NCBI GenBank assembly: GCA_002350805.1
Contig: DEFO01000006.1
Location: 1-64,000 of the forward strand
Direction: 5' to 3'
DNA: 64,000 nucleotides
Origin: Prevotella sp. UBA2850
GTDB lineage: Bacteria; Bacteroidota; Bacteroidia; Bacteroidales; Bacteroidaceae
The notes under the pieces are model-generated. The model did not search any database and was not told the origin of the DNA. It saw only the letters and a program-made list of their open reading frames with translations. Position numbers and translations under genes: made by a program. Below are positions 1 to 9,047 of the stretch, in pieces. Numbering within the stretch: position 1 is the first letter of the stretch; every line of letters starts with the position of its first letter.

Positions 1-139
1 GTTAACTCGCTGATAATCAGGTGTCATGTGTTTTAACAGATGATATACATGTTATACAAACCCTATTTTATATCGTGCGTGAGGCGGTTTTGTGTAATTT
101 TGCAGCAGAAAATCGTAAAATAGCTAAAAACTAACTGAG
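1..139. other. Upstream region of the PUL operon
   Basis: AT-rich non-coding sequence before the SusC gene. Apart from a promoter-like -7 element I see no gene, and no clear inverted repeat. The regulator of the polysaccharide locus, if adjacent, lies outside the window to the left. Confidence 0.6.
95..102 (+). promoter_or_regulatory. -7 element TAATTTTG for the susC operon
   Basis: TAATTTTG matches the Bacteroidota -7 consensus TAnnTTTG and lies 37 bases before the SusC start. No good TTTG -33 box is found at the usual 19 to 21 base spacing. That weak -33 would fit an activator-dependent promoter, as is usual for PULs (inference). Confidence 0.45.
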
Positions 140-3100
140 ATGATGAAAAAAGAATTATTGAAACGCTGCTGCGGCAGTCTGACGGGAGGAGCGCTGCTAC
201 TCGCCGCAACCCTGCTGACGGCGGCTCCTCTGCCGGTGCGGGCGGCTGCTGCCGTGGAGCAGACGGCAAAGACAACGCAAGTGACGGGTATGGTGACCGA
301 CCCGGAGAAACAGCCCTTGATTGGTGTTACCGTGACCCTGGTGGGAACCGAGACACGGGCCATCACCGACGCTGAAGGTATGTTCCGCATCAGCGTGCCC
401 ACGACGGGCAAGCCGGTGCTCGAGTTCAACTACATCGGTTTTAAGAAAAAGCAAGTCAACGTCAGCGGTGCCAAGCTGCTGAACGTGATGATGGAAGAAG
501 ACGTCAACGAGTTCAACGAGATTGTGGTGACCGGTTACAGCAGCCAGAAGAAAGCCTCGATCATCGGCTCGATAGAGACCATCAACCCCGGTGAGCTGAA
601 GTTCGGTACCACGCGTACCTTATCGAACAATCTGGCTGGTAAGCTGAGCGGTGTGATTGGCATTCAGCGCTCGGGAGAGCCCGGCTACGACGACTCGAAC
701 TTCTGGATTCGTGGTATCTCGACCTTCTCGGGAAGCAACAAGCCGCTGATTCTGATTGACGGTGTGGAGCGCGACCTCGATAACGTCGACGTGGCTGAGA
801 TTGAGTCGTTCTCGGTGCTGAAAGACGCTTCCGCCTCTGCCATGTATGGTGTGCGCGGTGCCAACGGTGTGATAGTCATCACTACCAAGCGCGGTAAGAT
901 AGGCGCACCGCAGATACGCTTCCATGTGGAGCACTCCATCAACGAGCCCACACAGCTGCCCGAGTTCCTGAATGCGCCCGACTATATGACGCTGCTCAAC
1001 GAGCTGGCTGCCCAGGACGGCACGGCACTGCCCTTCACCCAACAGCAGATAGACCGCACCCGTTCGGGCTACGACCCCGACCTCTATCCGAACGTGAACT
1101 GGGTGGACGAAATCACCAAGGACTATGCCTACACCACCCGTGGCAACCTCGACGTGAGCGGTGGTAGCGACTTCCTGCGCTACTCGATTGTGGCCTCTTA
1201 CTTCAAGGAAGGCGGCATCCTGGAGCAGGACAAGAGCCTGCTGGTGGACAATGCCACGAACAACCAGCAGTTCAACCTGCGTACCAACATCGACATGGAT
1301 GTGACGAAGACCACGTTGCTGCGCGTGAACATCGGCGGTTATCTGAACCGATTCAAGAAACAGCGCTGTAATACCGACGATGCCTTCGGCCAGGCCTTCC
1401 GCACGCTGCCCTTCGTGCATCCTGCCCGCTACAGCGACGGTGCCATTCCGAAGATATCGAACCGTGCCAACCCCTGGCAGACCGTGACCCAGCAGGGTTA
1501 CGACTTCACCACGTCGTCGAAGATTCAGACGCTGTTCAGCGTGGAGCAAGACCTGAAGATGATTCTGAAGGGACTGAAGGCCAAGGCCCTGTTCAGCTTC
1601 GACCGCTGGAACCGCAGCCGCCGCAGTCGTACGGCCAATCCCGGAACAGTATTCCCGGCTACGGGTCGTGACGAGGAAGGTAACCTCATTTACAGCCAGT
1701 TTGAGACCGGCGACGAGTCGATGGGCTCGGAGCAGGGCACTGAGTATGGTAACACCCGTGTGTATTTCGAGACCGACCTGATGTACAACAACCGTTTCGG
1801 CAAGCTCGATGTCGACGCTCTGTTGCTCTACAACCAGCAAGCCTACGACGACGGCAGCATTCAGGACTACCGCAAGCAGGGTATGGCCGGCCGTCTGTCG
1901 CTGACCTACGACAACCGTTACGTGGCTGAGTTCAACTTCGGTTACAACGGCTCTGAGAACTTCGCCAAGGGCAAGCGCTTCGGTTTCTTCCCCTCGTTCG
2001 CCATTGGATGGCTGATGAGCGAGGAGCCTTGGATGGAGTCGGTGAAGGGCACATTCAATAAGATTAAGTTCCGCGCCAGCATTGGTCAGGCCGGTGACGA
2101 CAACATCGGTGGCCGCCGCTTTGCCTACCTGGGCACCCTGTATACGGGTCAGGAAGGCTACACCTGGGGCACCACCGGTCAGCGCAGCTACAGTGGTATC
2201 ACCGAGGGTGACATCGGCGTTGACAATCTGACATGGGAAACCGTGACGAAGAAAAACCTTGGTTTTGAACTGGGACTGTGGAACATGCTCGACCTGAACT
2301 TCGACATCTTCCGCGAGGATCGTAAGAACATCTTCATGCAGCGCACCATCGTGCCCACACAGAGCGGTTTCGTTCAGGCACCGTGGGCCAACTTCGGTAA
2401 GGTGCACAACCAGGGTGTCGAGGTGACGCTCAACCTGCACAAGCAATGGAACAAAGACTGGTTTACCTCTGCCTACGGCAACTTCACCTACGCCAAGAAC
2501 CGCGTCGACGAGAAAGACGAGCCCGAAGTGCTGAAGGGCACTCACCGCTCGGCCACCGGGCGCTCGATGAACGAGCTGTGGGGACTCACCGCCGAGCGTC
2601 TGTTCGGCTATGAGGACTTCAATGCCGACGGTACTCTGAAAGACGGCATCCCCTCGCAGAACGGGGTGGGCGCCGTGACGCTCCATCCGGGTGACATCAA
2701 GTATGTCGACGTGAATGGCGACGGTGTGATCACCGAGGAAGACGAGGGCTACATCGGCGGTACCGAGGACCCGCGCATCGTCTATGGCTTCGGTGGCGTG
2801 GTGAGCTACAAGAATGTCGACTTGAACTTCTTCTTCCAGGGCTCTGCCGATATGTACCGTGTCATTGGCCGTCAGCCCTACTTCCTGCCGGGCGGCGGTA
2901 CCACCACCGAGGGTAATGCCTATGCCACGAATATCGACGACCGCTGGACCGAGCAGAACCAAGATCCCTACGCCTTCTGGCCGCGCCTCTCTTACGGTCC
3001 GAACGTGAACAACTATCGTGCCTCCACTTGGTGGAAGAAAGACATGAGCTTCCTCCGCTGTAAGACCATCGAGGTGGGTTACACCCTGCCGAAGAGCTGG

Positions 3101-3262
3101 CTGGAGAACTTCTATGTGAAGAGCTGCCGCGTGTTTGTCAGCGGAAACAACCTCTTCTGCCTCTCATCGTTCAAGATGTGGGACCCCGAGCTGGGAACCA
3201 ACGACGGACTGAAGTATCCGATGAACCGCTCGATCATGTTTGGCTTAGACATTAACTTTTAG
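140..3262 (+). CDS. SusC/RagA-family TonB-dependent outer membrane transporter
   Basis: Outer-membrane beta-barrel that imports oligosaccharides using TonB energy, paired with the SusD lipoprotein that follows. The 1040-residue length is normal for SusC. Visible in order: an Ala-rich signal peptide (residues 1 to about 37), a carboxypeptidase-regulatory-like domain starting at VTGMVTDPEKQPLIGVTV (about 48-125), then a plug with the typical LILIDGVERDLDNV and ASAMYGVRGANGVIVITTKRG signatures. The last residues DINF give the terminal aromatic expected of a barrel. The gene begins ATGATG, so the second Met is equally possible. It is first of four co-directional genes (29-base gap to susD). The substrate cannot be read from this protein; the GH43 neighbour suggests an arabinose- or xylose-containing glycan. 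Confidence 0.95.
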   Translation: MMKKELLKRCCGSLTGGALLLAATLLTAAPLPVRAAAAVEQTAKTTQVTGMVTDPEKQPLIGVTVTLVGTETRAITDAEGMFRISVPTTGKPVLEFNYIGFKKKQVNVSGAKLLNVMMEEDVNEFNEIVVTGYSSQKKASIIGSIETINPGELKFGTTRTLSNNLAGKLSGVIGIQRSGEPGYDDSNFWIRGISTFSGSNKPLILIDGVERDLDNVDVAEIESFSVLKDASASAMYGVRGANGVIVITTKRGKIGAPQIRFHVEHSINEPTQLPEFLNAPDYMTLLNELAAQDGTALPFTQQQIDRTRSGYDPDLYPNVNWVDEITKDYAYTTRGNLDVSGGSDFLRYSIVASYFKEGGILEQDKSLLVDNATNNQQFNLRTNIDMDVTKTTLLRVNIGGYLNRFKKQRCNTDDAFGQAFRTLPFVHPARYSDGAIPKISNRANPWQTVTQQGYDFTTSSKIQTLFSVEQDLKMILKGLKAKALFSFDRWNRSRRSRTANPGTVFPATGRDEEGNLIYSQFETGDESMGSEQGTEYGNTRVYFETDLMYNNRFGKLDVDALLLYNQQAYDDGSIQDYRKQGMAGRLSLTYDNRYVAEFNFGYNGSENFAKGKRFGFFPSFAIGWLMSEEPWMESVKGTFNKIKFRASIGQAGDDNIGGRRFAYLGTLYTGQEGYTWGTTGQRSYSGITEGDIGVDNLTWETVTKKNLGFELGLWNMLDLNFDIFREDRKNIFMQRTIVPTQSGFVQAPWANFGKVHNQGVEVTLNLHKQWNKDWFTSAYGNFTYAKNRVDEKDEPEVLKGTHRSATGRSMNELWGLTAERLFGYEDFNADGTLKDGIPSQNGVGAVTLHPGDIKYVDVNGDGVITEEDEGYIGGTEDPRIVYGFGGVVSYKNVDLNFFFQGSADMYRVIGRQPYFLPGGGTTTEGNAYATNIDDRWTEQNQDPYAFWPRLSYGPNVNNYRASTWWKKDMSFLRCKTIEVGYTLPKSWLENFYVKSCRVFVSGNNLFCLSSFKMWDPELGTNDGLKYPMNRSIMFGLDINF

Positions 3263-3291
3263 TTCATAGTTCAATATTCATAGTTAACAGT

Positions 3292-5223
3292 ATGAAAACG
3301 AGATATATCAATGCAATATGCGCCCTGTGCGTAGTGTTCGGCGGGCTTTTCGCCTCGTGCTCCGACTATCTTGACAAGGAGCCCGACACCGAGCTCACCA
3401 CCGAAATGGTGTTTGAGAACCGTGACAAGGTCTACTCGTGGCTCAGCTACGTGTACAACATCATCCACAACCCCGACAAGTGGGCCCTCACGGCCGACGG
3501 CTACGAGGTATTTGCCGACGACATCACTCCCTCGGCACGCTGGCAGCAGTGGGACTGGGGCGGTGTGATTCCGAAGATTCTGGGTCAGTGGACCATCAAC
3601 TCCACATGGGGCGGTAACCTGTGGCACATGATGCCCCGTTACATCCGCCACGGCTACATCTTCAACAACATGGTGAAGGCCATGCCCGACCACGATCTGC
3701 CCCAGAGCGAGATCGACAACATGAAGAACGAGATCAAGTTCCTCTGTGCCTACGGTTGGTGGCAGATGGCTGAGAACTACGGTGGCATTCCCTTCAAGCC
3801 CGACTATATTGCCCCTACCGACTTCACGCTCTCTGAGCTGATGGTCGGACAGTCGAAGTTCGACGATGTGGTCGACTACTGCGACAAGCAGATGCTCGAG
3901 GCTGCCATGGCCCTGCCTGCCGTCTACGACGATCCCTCGAAGTACGGTCGTGTGAACCGTATCATGGCGCTCACCGTCCGCTCGCGCATGCTGCTCTTCG
4001 CCGCCAGTCCGCTGGTGAACGGCAACCCTTGGTACACCGACTACGTGAACGACCAGGGCGAGCAGATCTTCAACTCCACCTACGACCACAACAAGTGGGT
4101 GAAGGCTGTTGAGGCCTGCAAGCTCTGCATCGACGAGGCCGAGAAAGCCGGCTATGCCCTCTACACCGAGATGGGTCCCAACGGCAAGCCCGACCCCTTC
4201 CTCTCTACCTACAATGTGCACATCAAGCGCTGGAGCGAGGGTAACCACGAGATTACCTTCCCCGTGACCAAGGGCAACAGCTACCGCGACACCTTCCTCC
4301 GCACGGCCTCTGTGCGCGAGTATGGCGGCGGTAACGGACTGGGTGTCTACCAGGGATTGGTCGATGCCTTCTTCACCCGCAACGGTCTGCCCATCACCGA
4401 CCCCAACTCCGGTTATGTGGAGGAAGGCTTCTCGACGGTGGTCGACAACCGCTCCGACGAGACTACTTGGGAGTATGGTACCGGCAATCCCGGCGAGGTG
4501 ACTGCCCGTGGCACCTATAACATGTATTGCAACCGCGAGCCCCGTTTCTACAATGCCGTCTCGTTCCACGGCTCATGGCTGGCTGTCGGCAAGCGCAAGT
4601 ACAACTTCTTCATGAACGGCCGCGACAACGTGCAGACCTCGTCGCCCCACGATGCCCCGCAGAACGGCTATCTGGTGCGCAAGGGCCTGAACGTGCTCGA
4701 CAACTACCTCACCGGTGCCATCACCGACCGCCAGGGCTTCACCTACCGTCTGGCCTTCACCTACCTCGACTATGCCGAGGCCTTGAACGAGGCTTACGAC
4801 GATGGTGCATCGCGCCTGAAAGCCCTCGAATATCTGAACCGCATCCGCGAGCGTGCCGGTGTGCGTAAGTACACCTTCGACAATGTCGACGCTACCGACG
4901 AGGAGTACATTCAGATTCAGAACAACCAGACCGACGTGCGCCGCGTCATTCGCGCTGAGCGCCGTGTGGAGCTGTGCTGCGAGAACAACCGCTGGTTTGA
5001 CATCCGCCGTTGGAAAGACGCCGAGAACCTGCCCGAGATGTGCGGCGACGACTACGGCATGAACTTCCAGGGCCGCAACCAGGCCGAGTTCTTCAAGCGC
5101 ACCGTCTATCAGACCCGCGTGTGGAAGCGCCAGTACTACTGGATGCCTATCTACATCGACGAGTACGAGAAGAATCCTAACCTGCGCGAGGCTCCCTTCT
5201 GGGTCATCGAGTCGGAGGATTGA
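3292..5223 (+). CDS. RagB/SusD-family glycan-binding lipoprotein
   Basis: Cell-surface lipoprotein that caps the SusC channel and captures glycan. The signal peptide ends in lipobox FASC with Cys23, followed by the typical SusD start SDYLDKEPDTELTTEMVF. Further on are the family hallmarks YRLAFTYLDYAEALNEA, LEYLNRIRERAGV and a C-terminal ERRVELCCENNRWFDIRRW. At 643 residues it is somewhat long for SusD. It lies 29 bases behind susC and 53 bases before the susE-like gene, so co-transcription is expected. Its stop codon lies inside an 18-base direct duplication that also copies the stop. Confidence 0.95.
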   Translation: MKTRYINAICALCVVFGGLFASCSDYLDKEPDTELTTEMVFENRDKVYSWLSYVYNIIHNPDKWALTADGYEVFADDITPSARWQQWDWGGVIPKILGQWTINSTWGGNLWHMMPRYIRHGYIFNNMVKAMPDHDLPQSEIDNMKNEIKFLCAYGWWQMAENYGGIPFKPDYIAPTDFTLSELMVGQSKFDDVVDYCDKQMLEAAMALPAVYDDPSKYGRVNRIMALTVRSRMLLFAASPLVNGNPWYTDYVNDQGEQIFNSTYDHNKWVKAVEACKLCIDEAEKAGYALYTEMGPNGKPDPFLSTYNVHIKRWSEGNHEITFPVTKGNSYRDTFLRTASVREYGGGNGLGVYQGLVDAFFTRNGLPITDPNSGYVEEGFSTVVDNRSDETTWEYGTGNPGEVTARGTYNMYCNREPRFYNAVSFHGSWLAVGKRKYNFFMNGRDNVQTSSPHDAPQNGYLVRKGLNVLDNYLTGAITDRQGFTYRLAFTYLDYAEALNEAYDDGASRLKALEYLNRIRERAGVRKYTFDNVDATDEEYIQIQNNQTDVRRVIRAERRVELCCENNRWFDIRRWKDAENLPEMCGDDYGMNFQGRNQAEFFKRTVYQTRVWKRQYYWMPIYIDEYEKNPNLREAPFWVIESED

Positions 5224-5243
5224 GGCCAGTCGGAGAATTGATG
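5208..5243 (+). repeat. 18-base tandem duplication spanning the susD stop
   Basis: GTCGGAGGATTGA (5211-5223, including the susD stop TGA) recurs as GTCGGAGAATTGA at 5229-5241, exactly 18 bases later, with the TGA retained. Two copies only. Confidence 0.7.
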
Positions 5244-5276
5244 AAGAAAGAGTAACAAGAAAAAAGTGAAGCAAAC

Positions 5277-6407
5277 ATGAAAAAGTCAGTATATCTTTTC
5301 AGCCTTCTCTGCACGATGCTCTGCATGGCATCCTGCAACGAGGACCCTACCTATTTCGAACTGCCCACCTATCCCGACGAGATGCACATCCGCAGCTCAG
5401 TCGAGGAGATCATCCTTAACAAGGGCAATGCCGACCAGACGGCTGTCACACTGACCTGGGACAAGGCCACCAGTCCCATCTCGCCCTCCGACGAGGTGAC
5501 CTACAAGGTGTGTCTCTATCCCACGAGCCAGAAAGACCTCAAGTCGGAGTATATCTCTACCGGCACCACCCAGCAGCTGCAGCTCACCCACGACCAACTG
5601 AACTCGATGGTGGCCCGCTGGGCCATTCCCGGCGAGGCCGTCAAGGTGACCGCCCAGGTGCTGAGCATCGTCAACAACGAGCAGAAATATGTGCGCCCGG
5701 AGCTCTCGACCGTTGAGTTCATCGTCACCGGCTACGAGAAGTATCCTCCTTATCTCTATATGGTGGTGACCGACCAGACTGGCATGAAGTCCACCCAGCG
5801 ACTGGAGCAGCGCCAGCTGGGCACGGGCATCTACGAGGTGAGTCTCAACATGGTGCCCTGCACCTTCCACTTCCAGACCTCCGACGCCGAGTATCCGCTC
5901 TACGGCCAGGCTGCCGACGGTAAGCTCGACTACGTCACCGGCGGTGCCTTCACCGAGTTCACCAACACCGACTCGGGCACTCGTACCGTCATCGTCGACA
6001 CCAACTCGGAGTATAACGACTGCCGTGTGCTCGACATCGTGCAGCTGCCCACGCCGGGTCAGATCTGGATTTGCGGCAACGGATGCTCAGTAGGCTGGAA
6101 CACCAACACCACAGCCGGCCGCATGGAGATGGTAGGTACGGCCCGCGAGCCTTACTACTATGCCTGGACGGGCGACTTCAATGCCGGCGGTGAGCTGAAA
6201 ATCGGCCTTGGCGGAGGATGGGGCGACCAGTTCTTCTTCGCACCAACCGACAATGCCGACCCCCTGACCGACCATCGTCTCTTCATGTACCGCTTCCAGG
6301 ATGCTGGCGGCGACGTGAAGTGGGTGCCCTCGGTGAGCGGCCGCTACACCTTCAAGCTCTGTCTGCTGGCCAACGACATGTGGACCAGCTTCGAGCCTGC
6401 CAACTAA
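5277..6407 (+). CDS. SusE-like outer membrane glycan-binding lipoprotein
   Basis: A 376-residue predicted lipoprotein with lipobox MASC and Cys20. The segment after it (about 35-130) has the SusE-type fold pattern: EEIILNKGNADQTAVTLTW, then a beta-rich repeat with VTYKVCLYP. The C-terminal part (about 250-376) contains WICGNGCSVGWN and FYAW-like aromatic patches seen in SusE/SusF starch-binding-type modules. It probably helps SusD hold glycan at the cell surface. It is third in the operon, 34 bases before the GH43 start. Family membership is inferred from layout and these patterns; the exact domain family could not be searched. Confidence 0.8.
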   Translation: MKKSVYLFSLLCTMLCMASCNEDPTYFELPTYPDEMHIRSSVEEIILNKGNADQTAVTLTWDKATSPISPSDEVTYKVCLYPTSQKDLKSEYISTGTTQQLQLTHDQLNSMVARWAIPGEAVKVTAQVLSIVNNEQKYVRPELSTVEFIVTGYEKYPPYLYMVVTDQTGMKSTQRLEQRQLGTGIYEVSLNMVPCTFHFQTSDAEYPLYGQAADGKLDYVTGGAFTEFTNTDSGTRTVIVDTNSEYNDCRVLDIVQLPTPGQIWICGNGCSVGWNTNTTAGRMEMVGTAREPYYYAWTGDFNAGGELKIGLGGGWGDQFFFAPTDNADPLTDHRLFMYRFQDAGGDVKWVPSVSGRYTFKLCLLANDMWTSFEPAN

Positions 6408-6441
6408 GAATCATGATGGGTGTTAATAGTTGAATGAAGAT

Positions 6442-7725
6442 ATGACAAGCAATCAGATAAGTCGAAAACTAACAGGGTGGGCGAGGGCCTGTGTGCCTTT
6501 CGGGCTCCTTGCCCTGCTCCCTCTCATGGCCTGCGCTGCCGACGAGGTGAAGACCTACAACAACCCCGTCATCAACTACAGCCTGCCCGACCCGACGGTC
6601 ATCCATGCCAGCGATGGCTACTTCTATTTGTATGCCACCGAGGACACCCACAATGTGCCCATCTACCGGTCGAAGGACCTCGTCAAATGGCGCTATGCCG
6701 GTACGGCCTTCACCGACCAGACACGCCCCATGGACTTTGTGCCCAACGGAGGCATCTGGGCGCCCGACATCAACTACATCGGCGGACAGTACGTGCTCTA
6801 CTACTCGAAGTCGGAGTGGGGCAAGACCTGGCAGTGCGGCATTGGCGTGGCCGTCAGCGACCGCCCCAACGGCGGATTCCACGATGCTCATAAGCTGTTC
6901 ATCAGCAGCGAGGTGGACATCGAGAACTGCATCGACCCCTTCTTCATCCAAGACGATGGCAGGAACTACCTCTTCTGGGGCTCGTTCCACGACATCTATG
7001 GTGTTGAGCTGACCGACGACGGACTGGCCGTCAAGGAAGGCTGCACACCGCAGAAGATAGCCGGCGGACTGATAGAGGCGACGATGATTCACAAGCGCAA
7101 CGGATTCTACTATCTCATCGGCTCAGCAGGCACGTGCTGCGAGGGTGCCAAGAGCACCTACCGGCTGGTGATGGCCCGTTCGCGCAACCTCTTCGGACCC
7201 TATGTCGACCGTGAGGGACGCAGCGCCGTAGGCGACAACTTCTCGCCCCTGCTCAACAAGAGTCCCGAGGTCTACGGTCCCGGCCACTGCTCGGAGTTCG
7301 TAGAAGACGAGAAAGGGCAGACATGGGTGCTCTATCATGGTTTCCAGGCCAATGATGTAGACGCCGGGCGTGTCACCTATCTCGACCGCATCGAGTGGGG
7401 TAGCGACGGCTGGCCCCGCATCCAGAGCATGCGCCCTTCGACAGAGGCTGAGGCACCCGTCTTCGGCACGACGGCCATTGAGGATATCAAGGCCGACAAC
7501 CGCTGTCTCATCCAGCCGCTCGACGGCTCTGCCATGTATCGCATCGACAGTCCCGACGAGCACCTGTTCTCGTGGCAGCTCTACAACCTGAACGGCGGAC
7601 TGCTCGACGAGGGCGCTGCCCGCCATACGGCCATTGTCGACACCTCGTTCATCCAGCGCGGGATGTATATCATCAAGGTGGCTGGCAAGTTCGGAACCCA
7701 CTGCGAGAAACTCCTGAAAATGTAA
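6442..7725 (+). CDS. GH43-family glycoside hydrolase with a C-terminal T9SS-like sorting domain
   Basis: Five-bladed propeller enzyme that cleaves arabinose- or xylose-containing glycans; the family includes arabinanases, arabinofuranosidases and xylosidases. Numbering starts from the ATG at 6442; an upstream in-frame TTG at 6430 is less likely. Export signal at residues 1-32, ending LMACAAD, so either lipoprotein or signal peptidase I processing is possible. Catalytic candidates: Asp50 in SLPDPT, Asp165 in CIDPFF, Glu212 in GLIEAT; WAPD is at 105-108. The tail (about 348-427) reads YNLNGGLLDEG, then RGMYIIKVAGKFGTHCEKLL. This resembles a Bacteroidota type IX secretion C-terminal sorting domain and would put the enzyme on the cell surface. 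Last gene of the PUL operon. Confidence 0.9.
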   Translation: MTSNQISRKLTGWARACVPFGLLALLPLMACAADEVKTYNNPVINYSLPDPTVIHASDGYFYLYATEDTHNVPIYRSKDLVKWRYAGTAFTDQTRPMDFVPNGGIWAPDINYIGGQYVLYYSKSEWGKTWQCGIGVAVSDRPNGGFHDAHKLFISSEVDIENCIDPFFIQDDGRNYLFWGSFHDIYGVELTDDGLAVKEGCTPQKIAGGLIEATMIHKRNGFYYLIGSAGTCCEGAKSTYRLVMARSRNLFGPYVDREGRSAVGDNFSPLLNKSPEVYGPGHCSEFVEDEKGQTWVLYHGFQANDVDAGRVTYLDRIEWGSDGWPRIQSMRPSTEAEAPVFGTTAIEDIKADNRCLIQPLDGSAMYRIDSPDEHLFSWQLYNLNGGLLDEGAARHTAIVDTSFIQRGMYIIKVAGKFGTHCEKLLKM

Positions 7726-7786
7726 ACTCCTTTTCATATTTAAATGGGAGAGTGTACACTTCTCACATCTCTCTCTTGATGGGGTC

Positions 7787-7937
7787 GGCCGTGCAGTCGG
7801 CTCCATTTTCTTGGCAGACAGTCGGTGTCGTTCACTTGCCATGCGGTCGACTCGATTAACTTGCCGCGCGGTCAGCTCGATTAACGTGTCATGCAGGCGG
7901 TTTCATTAACTTGCCTGACGTTCGGTGTCGTTTCTTA
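7787..7937 (+). repeat. 25-base degenerate tandem array, about 6 copies
   Basis: Copies begin at 7787 (26 bases), 7813, 7838, 7863, 7888 and 7913 (25 bases each). The shared frame is roughly GCCATGCGGTCGGCTCGATT followed by AACTT. It starts about 60 bases behind the GH43 stop. The copies differ by several substitutions but hardly in length. Confidence 0.8.
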
Positions 7938-8004
7938 TAGGTAGAAAAGTCAAAGATCGCTTTCTGACATTTACTTATCTCTAAATTTGCTTCTAAAACC
8001 ACTA

Positions 8005-8035
8005 CAAAGATACTGAAATAATTCGAGTTGTGCAA
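8005..8035 (-). promoter_or_regulatory. Orphan promoter, TTG-N20-TATCTTTG, reading left
   Basis: On the minus strand TATCTTTG (8005-8012) is preceded at 20 bases by GTTG (CAAC at 8033 on the plus strand). It would transcribe leftward through the 25-base array toward the GH43 3' end, but no reading frame follows. A plus-strand -7 match, TAAATTTG at 7982-7989, lies beside it. Confidence 0.35.
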
Positions 8036-8267
8036 CTATTTTGTCGTAAAAAATGACACCTGTCGCAAAAAAGTTTTTTGAAATCTTTACAAGTGAGATG
8101 GCGTGCATCAGCCTATCCGGCAAATCGTCTGGCCGGCCATAATGGTATCCTTGCCGCCCAGTTCCTTATATTTTCTCGGTACTTTTTACCGTAGCTTATA
8201 AGGGAAAAATCATGAGCATTATGAAGACCTTAAAAACTCATAGAAAATGCAACTGACTGAAAAGCAA

Positions 8268-8442
8268 TCGTTTAGCACAAAAACCTTAAAACCTTAAAAC
8301 CTTAAAACCTTATCGTTTAGCCTATAAAAAAACAGAAAATGAGTTTCTATATATTATATATTAATATATTATAATATATTAATATATAAACATAATTTTA
8401 AAACCTATTCGTTAAGGTTTTAAGGTTTTAAGGTTTAAGGTT
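8268..8442. repeat. Composite inverted-repeat element: AAACCTTA octamers flanking an AT palindrome
   Basis: Left arm: four perfect head-to-tail copies of AAACCTTA (8281-8312), bracketed by two copies of TCGTTTAGC (8268-8276 and 8313-8321). Centre: a perfect 30-base A/T-only palindrome (8357-8386) in a longer AT-only stretch. Right arm: three copies of the complement TAAGGTTT (8413-8436) plus a partial fourth. The whole is a dyad about 170 bases long. No gene is attached. Its role is unknown: candidates are a miniature mobile element, an origin- or regulator-type binding array, or a structural site. Confidence 0.85.
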
Positions 8443-8636
8443 CTCCTGTAGGCAAGGCTAACGACCTGTCTTTTCCTGTATAGTGTTGACTCCTTTTGAG
8501 CCTTGATTTGTTGTTGTTTTGTTAATTACTGTTTGTTGTACTGATTCTGTTGACTTGTCTCTCTGATCAGGCTGACTGCTTTCCTGCATTTCTTGTCCCT
8601 TTTCCCGGGTTTGTGGACTCAGAATGTCTCTGACTT

Positions 8637-8661
8637 GACGGTGAACGATTTGTTCACCGTC
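8637..8661. other. Perfect 10-bp hairpin
   Basis: GACGGTGAAC at 8637-8646 pairs fully with GTTCACCGTC at 8652-8661 around a 5-base loop. No T-run follows on either strand, so it is not a standard terminator. It may be a protein-binding site or part of an RNA. Confidence 0.55.
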
Positions 8662-8834
8662 TGATCATCATCAACCAATGGTCAGACAGAAATGCCTCCG
8701 GTGGCTTAACCGGCTCAAAACTGAGCCCGTCGCTTTCCCCGCGCGCACAACGATGCCGTCTGGAAAACTCTGAACGTCCTCTGAGTTTCCCGAGGGCTGC
8801 TCGGCGCATTTAGAGTTGAGAAGACCCTACCCAG

Positions 8835-8852
8835 CCTCCCCTATAGGGGAGG
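8835..8852. repeat. REP-like 18-base perfect palindrome
   Basis: CCTCCCCTATAGGGGAGG is a perfect palindrome, flanked by CCCTACCCAG on the left and AGCGGTTACC on the right. GC-rich palindromes of this type are, as I recall, common interspersed intergenic elements in Bacteroidota (not searched). Confidence 0.6.
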
Positions 8853-8876
8853 AGCGGTTACCCTTGAAGCTGGAGA

Positions 8877-8960
8877 AAAATCTGTGAAAATCCGTGGCAT
8901 CTGTGTGACTTTGTGAATTGAGAATTATATAAATCGGTGTAAATCTGTGTAATCTGTGGG
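8877..8960. repeat. Degenerate CTGTG repeats
   Basis: AAATCTGTGAAAATCCGTGG, ATCTGTGTGACTTTGTG and AAATCTGTGTAATCTGTGGG are imperfect copies of one motif, separated by an AATTGAGAATT stretch. It resembles interspersed intergenic repeats of Bacteroidales. No coding potential seen. Confidence 0.5.
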
Positions 8961-9015
8961 CAAATGTCAAGAAAAACGAAAATTTTTCCGCCCCCCGAAA
9001 ATAGTGCCGAAAACG

Positions 9016-9047
9016 CTTGCATATCACCGGAAAAATAAGTAACTTTG
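9016..9047 (+). promoter_or_regulatory. Orphan promoter, CTTG-N20-TAACTTTG
   Basis: CTTG (9016-9019), a 20-base spacer and TAACTTTG (9040-9047) fit the Bacteroidota -33/-7 pattern. Only an 11-codon open frame (ATG at 9089) and then the repeat array behind the convergent M3 peptidase gene follow. It could make a small RNA or an antisense transcript, or be a relic of a lost gene. Confidence 0.4.

Noticed and set aside
620..2962. 780-codon open frame on the minus strand inside the SusC gene
   Set aside because: It lies wholly antisense to a certain SusC gene; its His/Val/Gly-rich composition is what GC-rich codons produce in the opposite frame, and it has no motif or signal.
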